The notes: generated by a model not told the origin, from the letters alone. A stretch of DNA of 64,000 bases from Aquibium oceanicum (GCF_001889605.1 NZ_CP018171.1:4873501-4937500), one strand, 5' to 3'; shown: positions 1 through 10,021, numbered from the stretch's first letter. A program made the numbers and translations.

Positions 1-977
1 CCGAGCGCCGCGGCGCGGATCGAGGGCGGTACGGCCCGCAGGGCGGCGCGCGTGGCGATGATGATCGTCGGCAGGGTCATCAGGGTCAGCACCAGCCCGC
101 CGACGAGCGACGCGGAACGGGGGAGTTCCATGAAGTTGATGAAGACCGCCAGCCCGAGCAGGCCGAAGACGATCGACGGCACCGCGGCCAGGTTGTTGAT
201 GTTGACCTCGATGAGATCGGTGAAGCGGTTCTTCGGCGCGAACTCTTCCAGGTAGATGGAGGCCGCGACGCCGATCGGCAGCGCCAGGATCAGCACGATC
301 AGCATCATGAAGAGCGAGCCGATGATCGCCACACCCATGCCGGCGGTCTCGGGACGGCTGGACGCGCCGTAGGTGAACAGGCCGGTATTGAACTTCTGTT
401 CGATCACGCCCGCCTGCTGGAGCTGGCGTATCCACTCCAGTTGCTGATCGGAGACCTTGCGACGGGATTCCTCGACCGTCAGGTCCACCTGTCCCTTCAC
501 CGCGGAATCCACGTCGGCGGTGGCCAGTACCCAGACGGTCTGCGTCGTTCCGATCACGGACCAGTCGCTGGTAACGAGATTGCGCAGCTGGTTCCTGACG
601 CCGTTGGAGACCAGGCCGCCGGCCTCGCGCATGAGCTTCCGGTTCTCGGGATCGATGCCGAGCACCTTTGCGATCGCGGCATCGGCCAGCCTGGGGTAGT
701 TGGCGGTCAGGAGCACGTTCGGATCCGTGTCGCGCTCGTTGTCGGGATCGATGATGCTTTCCTCGATCTCGATCGGCAGCTGGATCGAGGTCTGCCAGAA
801 GGCGGTGTAGCCTTTCGAGAACACCGACCACATGAGCGCGAACAGGAAGAAGATGCCGATCGCGATGGCGACGATCCCGTAGATGCGGAACCGGCGTTCG
901 GCCGCATACCGCTTCTTGATGCCGATGTCGCGGCGCGGATGGGGAGCCGCCGCGGTTTCGAAGGTGGCGTCGGTCAT
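1..977 (-). CDS. pstA: Phosphate ABC transporter permease PstA (partial, 3' end outside window)
   Basis: Inner-membrane permease of the high-affinity phosphate transporter, which pairs with PstC and is driven by PstB. About 325 codons are visible from the ATG at 977 and the frame is open to the window edge. A cytoplasmic N-terminus and one membrane helix are followed by a long periplasmic segment (about residues 60-200), as in other rhizobial PstA proteins that are longer than the E. coli form. The ABC-permease core then begins (PIGVAASIYLEEFAPKN, later NNLAAVPSIVFGLLG), which is the usual coupling region. The start overlaps the pstC stop (ATGA), so translation is coupled. pstB and phoU would be expected next, beyond the edge. 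Confidence 0.93.
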   Translation of the reverse strand, partial: MTDATFETAAAPHPRRDIGIKKRYAAERRFRIYGIVAIAIGIFFLFALMWSVFSKGYTAFWQTSIQLPIEIEESIIDPDNERDTDPNVLLTANYPRLADAAIAKVLGIDPENRKLMREAGGLVSNGVRNQLRNLVTSDWSVIGTTQTVWVLATADVDSAVKGQVDLTVEESRRKVSDQQLEWIRQLQQAGVIEQKFNTGLFTYGASSRPETAGMGVAIIGSLFMMLIVLILALPIGVAASIYLEEFAPKNRFTDLIEVNINNLAAVPSIVFGLLGLAVFINFMELPRSASLVGGLVLTLMTLPTIIIATRAALRAVPPSIRAAAL

Positions 978-2437
978 TCGTACTGCTCCCGGTACTTGCG
1001 CACGATGTAGAGCGCGAAGACGTTCATGCCGAGCGTGAGCACGAACAGGGTCATGCCCAGCGCGAAGGCGACGAGCGTCTGTGGCGACGTGAACTCGAGA
1101 TCGCCGGTCAGCTGGTTGACGATCTTGACCGTGATCGTGGTCATGGCCTCGAACGGATTTGCCGTCAGGTTGGCCGCCACTCCGGCCGCCAGCACCACGA
1201 TCATGGTCTCGCCGATGGCGCGCGATGCGGTGAGCAGAAGCGCCCCGACGATCCCCGGCAGGGCGGCCGGAAGGATGACGCGCTTGATGGTTTCCGAACG
1301 CGTGGCGCCGAGCCCCAGCGATCCGTCCCGCATGGAACCGGGAACGGCGGTGATGATGTCGTCGGACAGCGACGACACGAACGGGATGAGCATGATGCCC
1401 ATGACGAGGCCCGCGGTCAGCACGCTCTGCGCCTGGATGAAGCTGAAGCCGGCGATCGCCGCCGAGAGATCGCGCAGGAACGGACCGACCGTGACGAGCG
1501 CGAAGAAGCCGTAGACGATGGTGGGAATGCCGGCGAGGACCTCGAGCAGCGGCTTGACGATGGAGCGGACGCGCTTGGAGGCGTACTCGGCCATGTAGAT
1601 CGCCGCCATCAGGCCGATCGGAACCGCGAAGAGCATCGCGACGAACGCGATGTAGAGCGTTCCGGCAAGCAGCGGGATGAGCCCGTACTGCCCTTCCGCA
1701 CCGCCCGAACCGGCGGCCGCGAAACGCGGATCCCAGACGGTCCCGAAGAAGAAGTTCGTGAGCGACACCGACTGGAAGAAGTGGATCGTCTCGAACAGCA
1801 TCGAGAACACGATGCCGACCGTCGTCATGATGGCGATCGTCGAGGCGGCGATCAGCAGCCAGAGGATCACCCGTTCGACATTGTTGCGGGCGCGCGAACG
1901 CAGATGGATGCGCGAAACCGCGAGCCAGGCGCCACCGAGCGCCATGGCGATCGCCAGGATCGAACCGATCCAGGCCAGCGTCGACTGCATCGCGTTCATC
2001 TCGAGCGCCAGCTCGATCATGTAGTCCTGTGTGCCGGAGGCGAGCGCGACACCACGCTCGGCCAGCATCGGCCGGATTTCCTCGAATGTCTGCGGGATCG
2101 TGACGCCGGCATCCTGGAGCCGCTCCAGCCCGGCGGCGAGGCTCTTGACCATGCCGAACGCCAGGCCGCGGCTGGCGACAGCGCTTTCCGCGGTCTGGGC
2201 CGGCAGGCGCGCCTCGACCGAGCGCTCGATGTAGAATGCGCTGCCGACGAGCCAGATGCCCAGGAACAGGAGCGCGGGAAGCACAGCGAGCGTGAACGCC
2301 CACCAGCCGTGGTAATGAACCCGCGAATGGGGTTTTTCGCCCCCTGAAGACTGCTGGGCTACTGCCCGCCGCCTCCCGGCGAAATAGCCTATGACGCCGA
2401 TGATGACGACGACCAGCAATACGACTGAAGCTGACAC
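974..2437 (-). CDS. pstC: Phosphate ABC transporter permease PstC
   Basis: Partner permease of PstA in the inner membrane, 487 residues. I chose the GTG at 2437 because a GAGGGGA ribosome site lies five bases upstream and the protein then opens directly with a membrane helix (SASVVLLVVVIIGVIGYFAG); the longer upstream extension is hydrophilic and untypical. An N-terminal membrane/periplasmic part of about 230 residues precedes the conserved binding-protein-dependent transport domain (about residues 250-470), with IYMAEYASKRVRSIVKPLLE and the coupling segment LEVLAGIPTIVYGFFAL. It lies about 90 nt downstream of pstS and overlaps pstA by four bases, so it is the middle gene of pstS-pstC-pstA. 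Confidence 0.94.
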   Translation of the reverse strand: MSASVVLLVVVIIGVIGYFAGRRRAVAQQSSGGEKPHSRVHYHGWWAFTLAVLPALLFLGIWLVGSAFYIERSVEARLPAQTAESAVASRGLAFGMVKSLAAGLERLQDAGVTIPQTFEEIRPMLAERGVALASGTQDYMIELALEMNAMQSTLAWIGSILAIAMALGGAWLAVSRIHLRSRARNNVERVILWLLIAASTIAIMTTVGIVFSMLFETIHFFQSVSLTNFFFGTVWDPRFAAAGSGGAEGQYGLIPLLAGTLYIAFVAMLFAVPIGLMAAIYMAEYASKRVRSIVKPLLEVLAGIPTIVYGFFALVTVGPFLRDLSAAIAGFSFIQAQSVLTAGLVMGIMLIPFVSSLSDDIITAVPGSMRDGSLGLGATRSETIKRVILPAALPGIVGALLLTASRAIGETMIVVLAAGVAANLTANPFEAMTTITVKIVNQLTGDLEFTSPQTLVAFALGMTLFVLTLGMNVFALYIVRKYREQYE

Positions 2438-2529
2438 CGATTTCCCCTCATCGGTTCGCCGCGTTGGCGGCTGCACGAATTCGTCGCGGACGACGTATGC
2501 CGTCCGCGACGCTTGCCATTGCTGGCTTC

Positions 2530-3567
2530 TTACATGGTCTCGCCGCTCTCGAAGCCATCGCGGACCGCGTCACGCTCGGCATCGGGAGCCGGGACGAGGC
2601 CGTAGTCGGCGAGCGGGCTATCGGGGCCGACCATCTGGTCGTCGAGGAAGAACTCGACATATTCCTTGAGACCAGGAATGACGCCGATATGCGCCTTCTT
2701 GACGTAGAACTGAAGCGGACGCGACACGGGATACTCGGCCGACGAGATCGTCTCCACCGAAGGGGTAACGCCGTTGATGGTGGCGACCTTCAGCTTGTCG
2801 GCATTGTTTTCGTAGAACGAGAGGCCGAACACGCCGACACCGGTCTTGTTGGAGTCGATGCGGGCGAGCGTCTCGGTGTAGTCACCGTCGATGTCGACCG
2901 CACCGCCGTCCTTGCGGACCTGCTTGCAGGCAGCCTCGGCGGCTTTCTCGTCCATGCCGCCGGCCACGGCGGCCTCGATGCCACCGGCTTCCTCGCAGCC
3001 GGCGATGAGCAGCTTCTCTTCGAAGACTTCACGCGTTCCGTGCTTTTCGCCCGGGATGTAGGCGACGATGTCCCAGTCCGGGAGCGAAGGATTGACGTCG
3101 CTCCACTTCTTGTTCGGGTTCTCGACGAGCTTGCCGTCGACAGCCACCTGCGCGGCGAGCGCCTTGTAGACGTCCTGCGGGGTGAGCGCCCAGTCCTGGC
3201 CGGCGGCGTCGGTCGCGAAGACGATGCCGTCATACCCGAACTGCACTTCCTGGATGTCGGTCACGCCGGCGGCCTTGCAGGCCTCGACTTCCGAATCGCG
3301 GATCTTGCGCGAGGAATTGGCGATGTCGATCGTGTCCTCGCCGACGCCCTTGCAGAACTCCTTCAGGCCGGCGGACGAACCGCCCGATTCGACCACGGGG
3401 GTGGGGAAGTTCGGGAAGGTCTCGCCGAAGTTCTCGGCGACGATCTTCGCGTAGGGGAGCACGGTCGAGGAACCTGCGATCTGGATCTGGTCGCGCGCGG
3501 CGGCGAAGCCGGCGGAAGCTGTCAGGGCGACGGCCGCAGCCGACGCCGTGAGGAAAACTTTCATCAT
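2530..3567 (-). CDS. pstS: Periplasmic phosphate-binding protein PstS
   Basis: Captures inorganic phosphate in the periplasm and delivers it to PstCA. The 345-residue product has a Sec signal peptide (MMKVFLTASAAAVALTASAG, cut near FAAA-RD). The phosphate-contact motif IAGSSTVLPYA and the serine-rich loop VVESGGSSAG follow, and SRPLQFYVKK lies towards the C-terminus. Two ATG codons are adjacent at the start, with AGGAG about 10 nt upstream. It is first in the pst operon and is preceded by a Pho box, so phosphate-starvation control by PhoB is expected. Confidence 0.95.
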   Translation of the reverse strand: MMKVFLTASAAAVALTASAGFAAARDQIQIAGSSTVLPYAKIVAENFGETFPNFPTPVVESGGSSAGLKEFCKGVGEDTIDIANSSRKIRDSEVEACKAAGVTDIQEVQFGYDGIVFATDAAGQDWALTPQDVYKALAAQVAVDGKLVENPNKKWSDVNPSLPDWDIVAYIPGEKHGTREVFEEKLLIAGCEEAGGIEAAVAGGMDEKAAEAACKQVRKDGGAVDIDGDYTETLARIDSNKTGVGVFGLSFYENNADKLKVATINGVTPSVETISSAEYPVSRPLQFYVKKAHIGVIPGLKEYVEFFLDDQMVGPDSPLADYGLVPAPDAERDAVRDGFESGETM

Positions 3568-4048
3568 TGGGGCCTACTCCTGTTCGGAATTCCACTGGCA
3601 CCTTGGCCGGTGCCATTCCTTCGGCGCCGATGAGCAGCGCCGGGGCCCGATTAGCCTTCCCATGTTACAGTTGCATGACAGTTTCGTGTCGCCCGGGTGA
3701 AGTCCCCAGGGGAGAGCCAGAAAGCGAGATTAGCCGGCTATCGAACGGGGCTCGTGTCGGTTTTCGCCGAGGATCAGACGTCCGCCGCGGGGCCGGCGTC
3801 AAGGACAGGATCAGAGAAAAAAGCCGGGCAAGAGAGCCGTGCAACGGCACGATAGGCCGTACACCGGCGGGTCTTTCTTGGAACAGGATCGGTTGGAGCT
3901 CACGAAGCCGTGTTCAACCCGTCGTCGCTCATCTGCCCGGTGTATCCCCGTTACCAGAGATGAGTATGGTATGCCTAACGCGCCGGTGCGCGAAAGTCAT
4001 ATGGTGCGATCACGCCATATCGCTGTGTGAATATCGTGGGCCGGGATT
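3568..4048. other. Intergenic region between the PAS hybrid kinase gene and pstS
   Basis: This 481-nt gap holds the pstS leader and its Pho box. About 30 nt beyond the stop of the kinase gene there is a short dyad (ATATGG at 3999-4004, CCATAT at 4015-4020), which could be an operator or a weak transcript end; it has no U-run. The reading frames here lack ribosome sites and recognisable protein character, so I call no gene. phoR, which often precedes pst genes, is not present. Confidence 0.6.
3664..3681 (-). promoter_or_regulatory. Pho box upstream of pstS
   Basis: On the reverse strand the sequence reads CTGTCAT-GCAA-CTGTAAC: two seven-base PhoB half-sites with a four-base spacer, as in the known Pho-box consensus. 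A TAATCG element lies about 17 nt further downstream and could serve as the -10. The box is about 97 nt upstream of the pstS start. Confidence 0.85.
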
Positions 4049-7000
4049 TCAGGCCGTCCGGTGCAATGCCTTTTCGGGGGCGTCCAGCCAGCGGTGGATC
4101 TTCTCGAGCAGCATGTTGGGGCTGATCGGCTTCGACATGTAGTCGTCCATGCCGGCGGAGAGGCAGCGCTCACGGTCGCCTTTCAGGGCATGGGCGGTCA
4201 CGCCGACGATCGGCACGTGGTTGCCCTCCCCTTCCGCCTCCCTGATCGCGTTGGTGGCTTCCAGCCCGTTCATCTCGGGCATCGAGACGTCCATCAGGAT
4301 CATGCCCGGCCGCATCTCGGCATGCGCTTCGACGGCGAGCCGGCCGTTGCGGACGATCTCGAAACTGTAGGGCGTGTCGGAGAGTATCTGCGCGAAGACG
4401 AGCTGGTTAACCTCGTTGTCCTCGGCGACCAGAATGTCCAGCCTGCGGGATTGCCGCTCCGGATGCCCGGCCGGCGAAACGATGGCCGCGGGAGCGGCCT
4501 CCTCCGCGGCCGCGGGGCGGCGCGGCTCCTGCGCGACGGGAGCCTGTTCGGCTGGTCTGGCCGATGGGGCCGTGACGGCGATGTCGTCGTGATGCTGCTG
4601 TATGTGCGAGACGAGCGCTTCGAGGAGAGCGGAGGATCGCGCCGGCTTGATGAGCTGCGTGCCGATGCCGAGATCGCGGTTCTGCGCCAGGCTGAGCGAC
4701 TGGTCGACGGAAGTCAGCATGATGATCGGCGTGTGAGCGAGCGCCGGCACGGTGCGCATGGCGGCAGCGACGTCGCTGCCGCTCACCCCCGGCATCTGGT
4801 AATCGAGCACCACGCAGTCGACCCGCACCCCGAGACGCGCCGTCTCCTTGAGCACGGCCAGTGCCTCGGGACCGCTCTCCGCGGCGCAGGCGTCGAAGCC
4901 CCAGGCGTTCATCTGCTCCATCAGGATCGCCCGGTTGACCGCATTGTCGTCGACGACGAGGACGCGCGCGCCGGTCACGTCGTGCGGCGTGGCCTTGCGC
5001 CTCGTCTCGGCCTCGCCGAGCGGCAGGAGGACGTCGAACCAGAAGGTGGATCCCTTGCCGAACTCGCTCTCCACGCCGATCTCCCCGCCCATGAGGGCGA
5101 CGAGCCGCGAGGTGATCGCCAGCCCGAGGCCGGTGCCTTCGTGGCGGCGAGTGGAGCTGGCGTCCACCTGGCTGAACTTTTCGAACACGTGGTCGAGCTT
5201 ATCCGCGGGGATGCCGATGCCGGTATCGGTCACCTTGAAGCGCAGCTTGACACTCTCGTCCTGGGCTTCGCCCGAGACGTCGACCAGCACGTGGCCCGAG
5301 TCGGTGAACTTGACAGCGTTGCCGACGAGGTTCGTCACGATTTGGCGCAGGCGGCCCGCATCGCCGACGACCGTGCGCGGCAGTTCCGGATCGACCCGTA
5401 CGATGAGCTCGAGGTCCTTCTCCTTGGCGCGGGTGGCCATGAGGGTCGCGACATCCTCGACGGATTCGCCGAGATGGAACGGCGCGGGATCGAGCACGAG
5501 CTGCCCGGCGTCGATCTTGGAGAAGTCGAGGATGTCGTTGATGATCGTGAGGAGCGCGTTGCCCGACTTCACGATGATGTCGGTGAACGTCTTCTGCTTC
5601 TGGTTCAGCTCCGTCTTTGCCAGGAGTTCCGCCATGCCCAGCACGCCGTTCATGGGTGTGCGGATCTCGTGGCTCATGTTGGCGAGGAATTCCGACTTGG
5701 CTCGATCGGCGAGAACGGCGCGCTGTTCGGCGGCGCGGAGTTCCTCCTCCCGCCGCTTCATCTCCGTGACGTCGGAACTCGAGCCGATCAGGTAGAGCGA
5801 TCCGTCGGACGCCGTCATCAGCCCCTTGCGGGCGATCTGGTGCCGGATGCTGCCGTCGGCGGCGGTCGCCACTTCCTGGATCTCGAGGAGTTCGCCGCTC
5901 TCCAGGACCTTGCGGTCGCTTTCCATGAAGATCTCGCCGTCCGGTCCGAACACCTCGGCGTCGGTGTGGCCGATCGCGCTTTCCTTGGGGATGCCGGTCA
6001 GATCCGACCAGCCCTGGTTCACGTAGAGGATGCTGAGATCCGGGCGCTTGGCGTAGATCGCGACGGGCACGCTGTCGATGAGGCTGCGGAAGAGCTCATT
6101 GTCGCGCATGCTCTCCTTGAGGGCCGTCTCGCGCTCCTTGAGTTCGGTGATGTCGACCCGGACCCCGACGAACAGGCCGTCCTTCGTGCGCGTGTCGTAG
6201 ACCTGAAACCAGCGTCCGTCGGCGTTCTTCCTTTCCGACACGTGTTGGTCGGTGTGATAGCGCTTGATGTATCCTTCGAGCCACGCTTCCGGGTCGGTGT
6301 TGTAGAGCGCGTCGAGTTCGGGATCGTCCGTGTGCCGGAAGTAGCCAACCTTTCTGCCTTCCTCGATGGCGGGGCGAAGCGGACAGCCGGGCTGCATGAG
6401 ATGCGCGATCGCCGGAAGCGATTCATGGATGTTCCGGTTCGAAAGAACGAACCGGTCGTCCTTGTCGTAGATGACGACGCCTGCCGGCAGGGTTTCGAGA
6501 ACGTGGGCAAGCTGGCTGCGCGCCTGTTCGGCCTCCCTCTGGCGCCGGCGGATCTCGGTGACGTCGAAGACGAAGCCGCTCACATAGGTGTTGCCGCTAT
6601 CGGTGCTCACGAGATTCTTGCGCACCAGCCGCGAACGCCCGATGCCTCTGGACTCGAAATCCTCCTCCGTCTCGTAGGTCTCGCCGGTCTCCAGCACCCG
6701 CCGCTCGCTGGCTTCGAACAGTTCGGCTTCCTCGGGCGATGCAAGTTCTCCCACCGTCAGGCCGAGTACTTCGCCGGGCAGTCTGTCGAACATCGCGGCG
6801 AACGCCTTGTTGACGAAGACGAACCGCAAATCCTGGTCCTTGACGAAGATCGGGTCCTTGACCGCGTTGATCACGGCATCGGCGAGCCCCATGCGCTCGA
6901 TGGCAACGTTGAGTGCGGCCTCGCGCTGCTTCATGTCGGTCACGTCGTAGTAGCAGACGAGACGCTTACCGCCCGAAAGCGAGGTCACCGAATAGATGAG

Positions 7001-8239
7001 GGTCGAACCGTCGGCGCGGTGGAACTCACGCGGCTCTACGTTACCCGCTCGAATCTCGGCGATACGCCGGCCGACATACTCCTCCCACCGCGACTCCGTC
7101 ACGTCGTAGATGCCGTTATGGCGATTCACGTCCATGAGGGTGCGGAAATGGTCGCCCACCTTCACGGCATCCCGGTCGAGCTTCCACAGGTCGTAGAAGG
7201 CCTTGTTGATAATCTCCGCCTCGAGATTCGGATCGAGGAGAACGACACCCATGCGCAAGGTGTTCAGCGTGTGCTCGAAGTCCGCGACGAGATGTTCGGC
7301 GCGGCGGTTGGCTTCCGCGAGTTCTTCCTCGCGCCGCTTTATCTCGGTCACGTCGGTGCGGATCCCGACGCGATCGCCGGTCGCCGTCAGGCGGTCGCGG
7401 CGCAGCATCCAGCGGCCGTCAGGCGACTGGTAGAGTATCTCCTGATCGAGCTCCCCGCCGCGCGCCTCGACCTGTTCGCGGACCCATGCGTCTTCCCGTC
7501 CGCGCAGGCTCGGGACCGCGCCGGAATGCGCATATTCCGACAGGAGTTCCTCGAAGCTGCGGCCGAGCTTGGAGCCTTCCAGCACCGCGTATTCGCGCCG
7601 GAAGGCGTCATTGTAGACCCGAAGCCTGTCGTCCTTGTCCCAGAGAACGAAGCCGTCCGCCAGCGCGTCGATGCCGGCCTGCATCCGATCCCGCATGTCG
7701 GCATCGGAGGTGACGGTCTGCGACCCCGGAAGGACTTCCGACGCGCGTGCCTGCCCGGCCGCCTTCGCCATCAACGACGTCACGTTGCGCGCGGTGCCCT
7801 GATATCCGGCGAAGCGGCCTTCCGCGTCGAAACACGGGACGCCGGAGAGTTCGACGTATCGGCAGCCGGGGTGGCTCGCCTTCAGTTCGTCGATGAAGCT
7901 GCGGAAGGGCCGGCGGGTGTCGAGATCGGCAAGGTGCGAAGCCGCGAGCGGATCGTCCTGGGCCCGCATCGTCAGCGCCTGGATGCGCGACCGTCCGACA
8001 ATGGACGATCGCTTTATGCCGGTATGGTCAATGCAAGCGTCGCCGACCCACGTCCAGCGATGGGCGGCATCAGTCTCCCAGAGCCAGTCGCTGCCGATCT
8101 CGACGAGCAGCGCGATCCGGTCCCGATCGGCACCCGACGGAAAACCGCCATCGCCGGGGCGCGGGTTCGCGGCGGTCCTTTCGTGCTCCTGGCTGGTCGG
8201 CGGCACATTCGCCTCCGCCGCCACCTCGCCCTTCTTCAC
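4049..8239 (-). CDS. Multi-PAS hybrid sensor histidine kinase with two receiver domains
   Basis: A 1,396-residue signalling protein with no evident membrane segment, so probably cytoplasmic. Six PAS-type sensor modules can be seen in the first about 830 residues, each ending in a D(V/I)TE-type motif (for example at WLWETDAAHRWTWVG, FVLWDKDDRLRVYND, IFVKDQDLRFVFVNKAF). HisKA follows near 848 with the phosphoacceptor SHEIRTPMNG, then HATPase with DTGIGIP and GTGLGLAI, then two receivers: VLVVDDNAVNR at about 1088 (aspartate in VLDYQMPG) and ILVAEDNEVNQ at about 1268 (aspartate in LMDVSMPEMNG). There is no HPt or DNA-binding output domain. The start is the GTG at 8239 and its ribosome site is weak. 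The signal is unknown; the position beside pst may be coincidental. Confidence 0.9.
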   Translation of the reverse strand: MKKGEVAAEANVPPTSQEHERTAANPRPGDGGFPSGADRDRIALLVEIGSDWLWETDAAHRWTWVGDACIDHTGIKRSSIVGRSRIQALTMRAQDDPLAASHLADLDTRRPFRSFIDELKASHPGCRYVELSGVPCFDAEGRFAGYQGTARNVTSLMAKAAGQARASEVLPGSQTVTSDADMRDRMQAGIDALADGFVLWDKDDRLRVYNDAFRREYAVLEGSKLGRSFEELLSEYAHSGAVPSLRGREDAWVREQVEARGGELDQEILYQSPDGRWMLRRDRLTATGDRVGIRTDVTEIKRREEELAEANRRAEHLVADFEHTLNTLRMGVVLLDPNLEAEIINKAFYDLWKLDRDAVKVGDHFRTLMDVNRHNGIYDVTESRWEEYVGRRIAEIRAGNVEPREFHRADGSTLIYSVTSLSGGKRLVCYYDVTDMKQREAALNVAIERMGLADAVINAVKDPIFVKDQDLRFVFVNKAFAAMFDRLPGEVLGLTVGELASPEEAELFEASERRVLETGETYETEEDFESRGIGRSRLVRKNLVSTDSGNTYVSGFVFDVTEIRRRQREAEQARSQLAHVLETLPAGVVIYDKDDRFVLSNRNIHESLPAIAHLMQPGCPLRPAIEEGRKVGYFRHTDDPELDALYNTDPEAWLEGYIKRYHTDQHVSERKNADGRWFQVYDTRTKDGLFVGVRVDITELKERETALKESMRDNELFRSLIDSVPVAIYAKRPDLSILYVNQGWSDLTGIPKESAIGHTDAEVFGPDGEIFMESDRKVLESGELLEIQEVATAADGSIRHQIARKGLMTASDGSLYLIGSSSDVTEMKRREEELRAAEQRAVLADRAKSEFLANMSHEIRTPMNGVLGMAELLAKTELNQKQKTFTDIIVKSGNALLTIINDILDFSKIDAGQLVLDPAPFHLGESVEDVATLMATRAKEKDLELIVRVDPELPRTVVGDAGRLRQIVTNLVGNAVKFTDSGHVLVDVSGEAQDESVKLRFKVTDTGIGIPADKLDHVFEKFSQVDASSTRRHEGTGLGLAITSRLVALMGGEIGVESEFGKGSTFWFDVLLPLGEAETRRKATPHDVTGARVLVVDDNAVNRAILMEQMNAWGFDACAAESGPEALAVLKETARLGVRVDCVVLDYQMPGVSGSDVAAAMRTVPALAHTPIIMLTSVDQSLSLAQNRDLGIGTQLIKPARSSALLEALVSHIQQHHDDIAVTAPSARPAEQAPVAQEPRRPAAAEEAAPAAIVSPAGHPERQSRRLDILVAEDNEVNQLVFAQILSDTPYSFEIVRNGRLAVEAHAEMRPGMILMDVSMPEMNGLEATNAIREAEGEGNHVPIVGVTAHALKGDRERCLSAGMDDYMSKPISPNMLLEKIHRWLDAPEKALHRTA

Positions 8240-8344
8240 CCGCTGCGCTCCATCCCCTTCACAGGTCAGTGATAGGAAAGGATGCCGCAGAAGCGTTAAT
8301 GAGCGGCTAACCTTAATGGCTGGCCGCGGGAAATCCGGGTGTTC

Positions 8345-9946
8345 TCAACCGCCATTGACGTCAAAACGCAGCGGCTTGGCCGAATCGATCTTCGGGTTGT
8401 CTCGCAGCTCGGCCAGCACGTCCTGCGGGAAAGGCTCGTCGAGGTACAGCAGCGCGATGGCATCGCCGCCCGGCCGGTCGCGTCCGAGGTGGAAGTTGGC
8501 GATGTTGACGCCGTTGGCGCCGCAGATCGAGCCGAGCAGGCCGATGATGCCGGGGGCGTCGGCATTGGTGGTGTAGAGCATGTGCTGGCCTACTTCGGCG
8601 TCGAGATTGATGCCCTTGATCTGGATGAAACGCGGCTTGCCGTCGGAAAAGCAGGTGCCGGCGATGGAGCGCGTCATGTGCTCGGTTTTCACCGTCAGCT
8701 TGATGTAGCCGTCGAACACGCCCGACTTGTCGCGACGCACCTCCGACAGGATGATGCCGCGCTCCTTCACCATGATCGGCGCGGAGACCATGTTGACGTC
8801 GGAGACCTGCGGACGGATCAGGCCGGCGAGCGTGGCGCTGGTCAGCGCCTTCGTGTTCATCGACGCCGTCGAGCCGTCGAACAGGATCTCGACCTGCTTG
8901 ATCGGGTCCTCGGTGACCTGCCCGACGAAAGCGCCGAGCACTTCCGCGAGCTTGACGAAGGGCTTGAGCCGCGGCGCTTCCTCCGCGTTGATGGAAGGCA
9001 TGTTGATGGCGTTCGAAACGGCGCCCTTGATGAGGTAGTCCGACATCTGCTCGGCGACCTGCAGCGCGACATTCTCCTGCGCCTCCGAGGTGGAGGCGCC
9101 GAGATGCGGCGTGCACACGACATTCGGCATTCCGAACAGCGCGTTCTCGGTCGCCGGCTCCACCTCGAACACGTCGACGCCGGCGCCGGCGACCTTGCCC
9201 GACTTCAGCGCAGCCACGAGGTCGGCCTCCACGATCAGCCCGCCGCGGGCGCAGTTGATGATGCGAACGCCGTCCTTCATCTTCGCGATCGAGGCGGCGT
9301 TGATGATATTGCGGGTCTTGTCGGTCAGCGGCGTGTGCAGCGTGATGAAGTCGGCCCGTGCGAAGAGCTCGTCGAGCTCGACCTTCTCGATACCGAGTTC
9401 GGCCGCGCGGCTTTCCGACAGGAACGGATCGAAGCCGACGACGTGCATCTTGAGCCCGATGGCGCGCGTCGCCACGATGGAGCCGATGTTGCCGCAGCCG
9501 ATCACGCCCAGCGTCTTGCCGGTGATCTCCACGCCCATGAACTTGTTCTTCTCCCACTTGCCGGCGTGGGTGGAGGCGTTGGCCTCGGGGATCTGGCGTG
9601 CCACGGCAAACATCAGCGCCACCGCATGCTCGGCGGTGGTGATGGAATTGCCGAAGGGCGTGTTCATCACGATGATGCCCTTGCGCGAGGCGGCCGGGAT
9701 GTCGACGTTGTCGACCCCGATCCCGGCGCGGCCAATCACCTTGAGGTTTTCGGCCGCCGCGATCAGCTTTTCGGTGACCTTGGTCGCCGAGCGGATCGCG
9801 AGACCGTCATACTGCCCGATGATTTCGGCGAGCTTTTCCTTATCCTTGCCGACCTCCGGCAGGTAGTCGACCTCGACGCCGCGATCCTTGAAGATCTGCA
9901 CGGCGGTCGTGGAAAGCGCATCGGAAACGAGAACGCGGGGTGCCAT
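8345..9946 (-). CDS. serA: D-3-phosphoglycerate dehydrogenase
   Basis: Oxidises 3-phosphoglycerate to 3-phosphohydroxypyruvate with NAD+, the first committed step of serine synthesis. The product is 533 residues, the long form with an extra middle domain and a C-terminal ACT domain. Visible features are the dinucleotide motif LGVIGCGNIGSIVATRA, the substrate/catalytic part IINCARGGLIVEADL and the catalytic histidine in CTPHLGAST. The ACT region (INIANFHLGRD, AIALLYLDEP) is the usual serine-feedback module. The ATG at 9946 has AAGGAA eight bases upstream; a longer frame lacks this. It is third in serC-alaE-serA. Confidence 0.96.
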   Translation of the reverse strand: MAPRVLVSDALSTTAVQIFKDRGVEVDYLPEVGKDKEKLAEIIGQYDGLAIRSATKVTEKLIAAAENLKVIGRAGIGVDNVDIPAASRKGIIVMNTPFGNSITTAEHAVALMFAVARQIPEANASTHAGKWEKNKFMGVEITGKTLGVIGCGNIGSIVATRAIGLKMHVVGFDPFLSESRAAELGIEKVELDELFARADFITLHTPLTDKTRNIINAASIAKMKDGVRIINCARGGLIVEADLVAALKSGKVAGAGVDVFEVEPATENALFGMPNVVCTPHLGASTSEAQENVALQVAEQMSDYLIKGAVSNAINMPSINAEEAPRLKPFVKLAEVLGAFVGQVTEDPIKQVEILFDGSTASMNTKALTSATLAGLIRPQVSDVNMVSAPIMVKERGIILSEVRRDKSGVFDGYIKLTVKTEHMTRSIAGTCFSDGKPRFIQIKGINLDAEVGQHMLYTTNADAPGIIGLLGSICGANGVNIANFHLGRDRPGGDAIALLYLDEPFPQDVLAELRDNPKIDSAKPLRFDVNGG

Positions 9947-10021
9947 GGTGCCATTCCTTGGTGTTGCGGAGCCGAAGCCCCGTTGTTTGTCGAGCCCGCC
10001 CATGGGACGGAGGGTTGAAGG

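Noticed and set aside
4061-8272. 1,403-codon forward frame
   Set aside because: It lies antisense to the hybrid kinase; composition and lack of any domain show it is a shadow of high-GC codon usage.
8339-10018. 559-codon forward frame
   Set aside because: Antisense to serA; no protein character.
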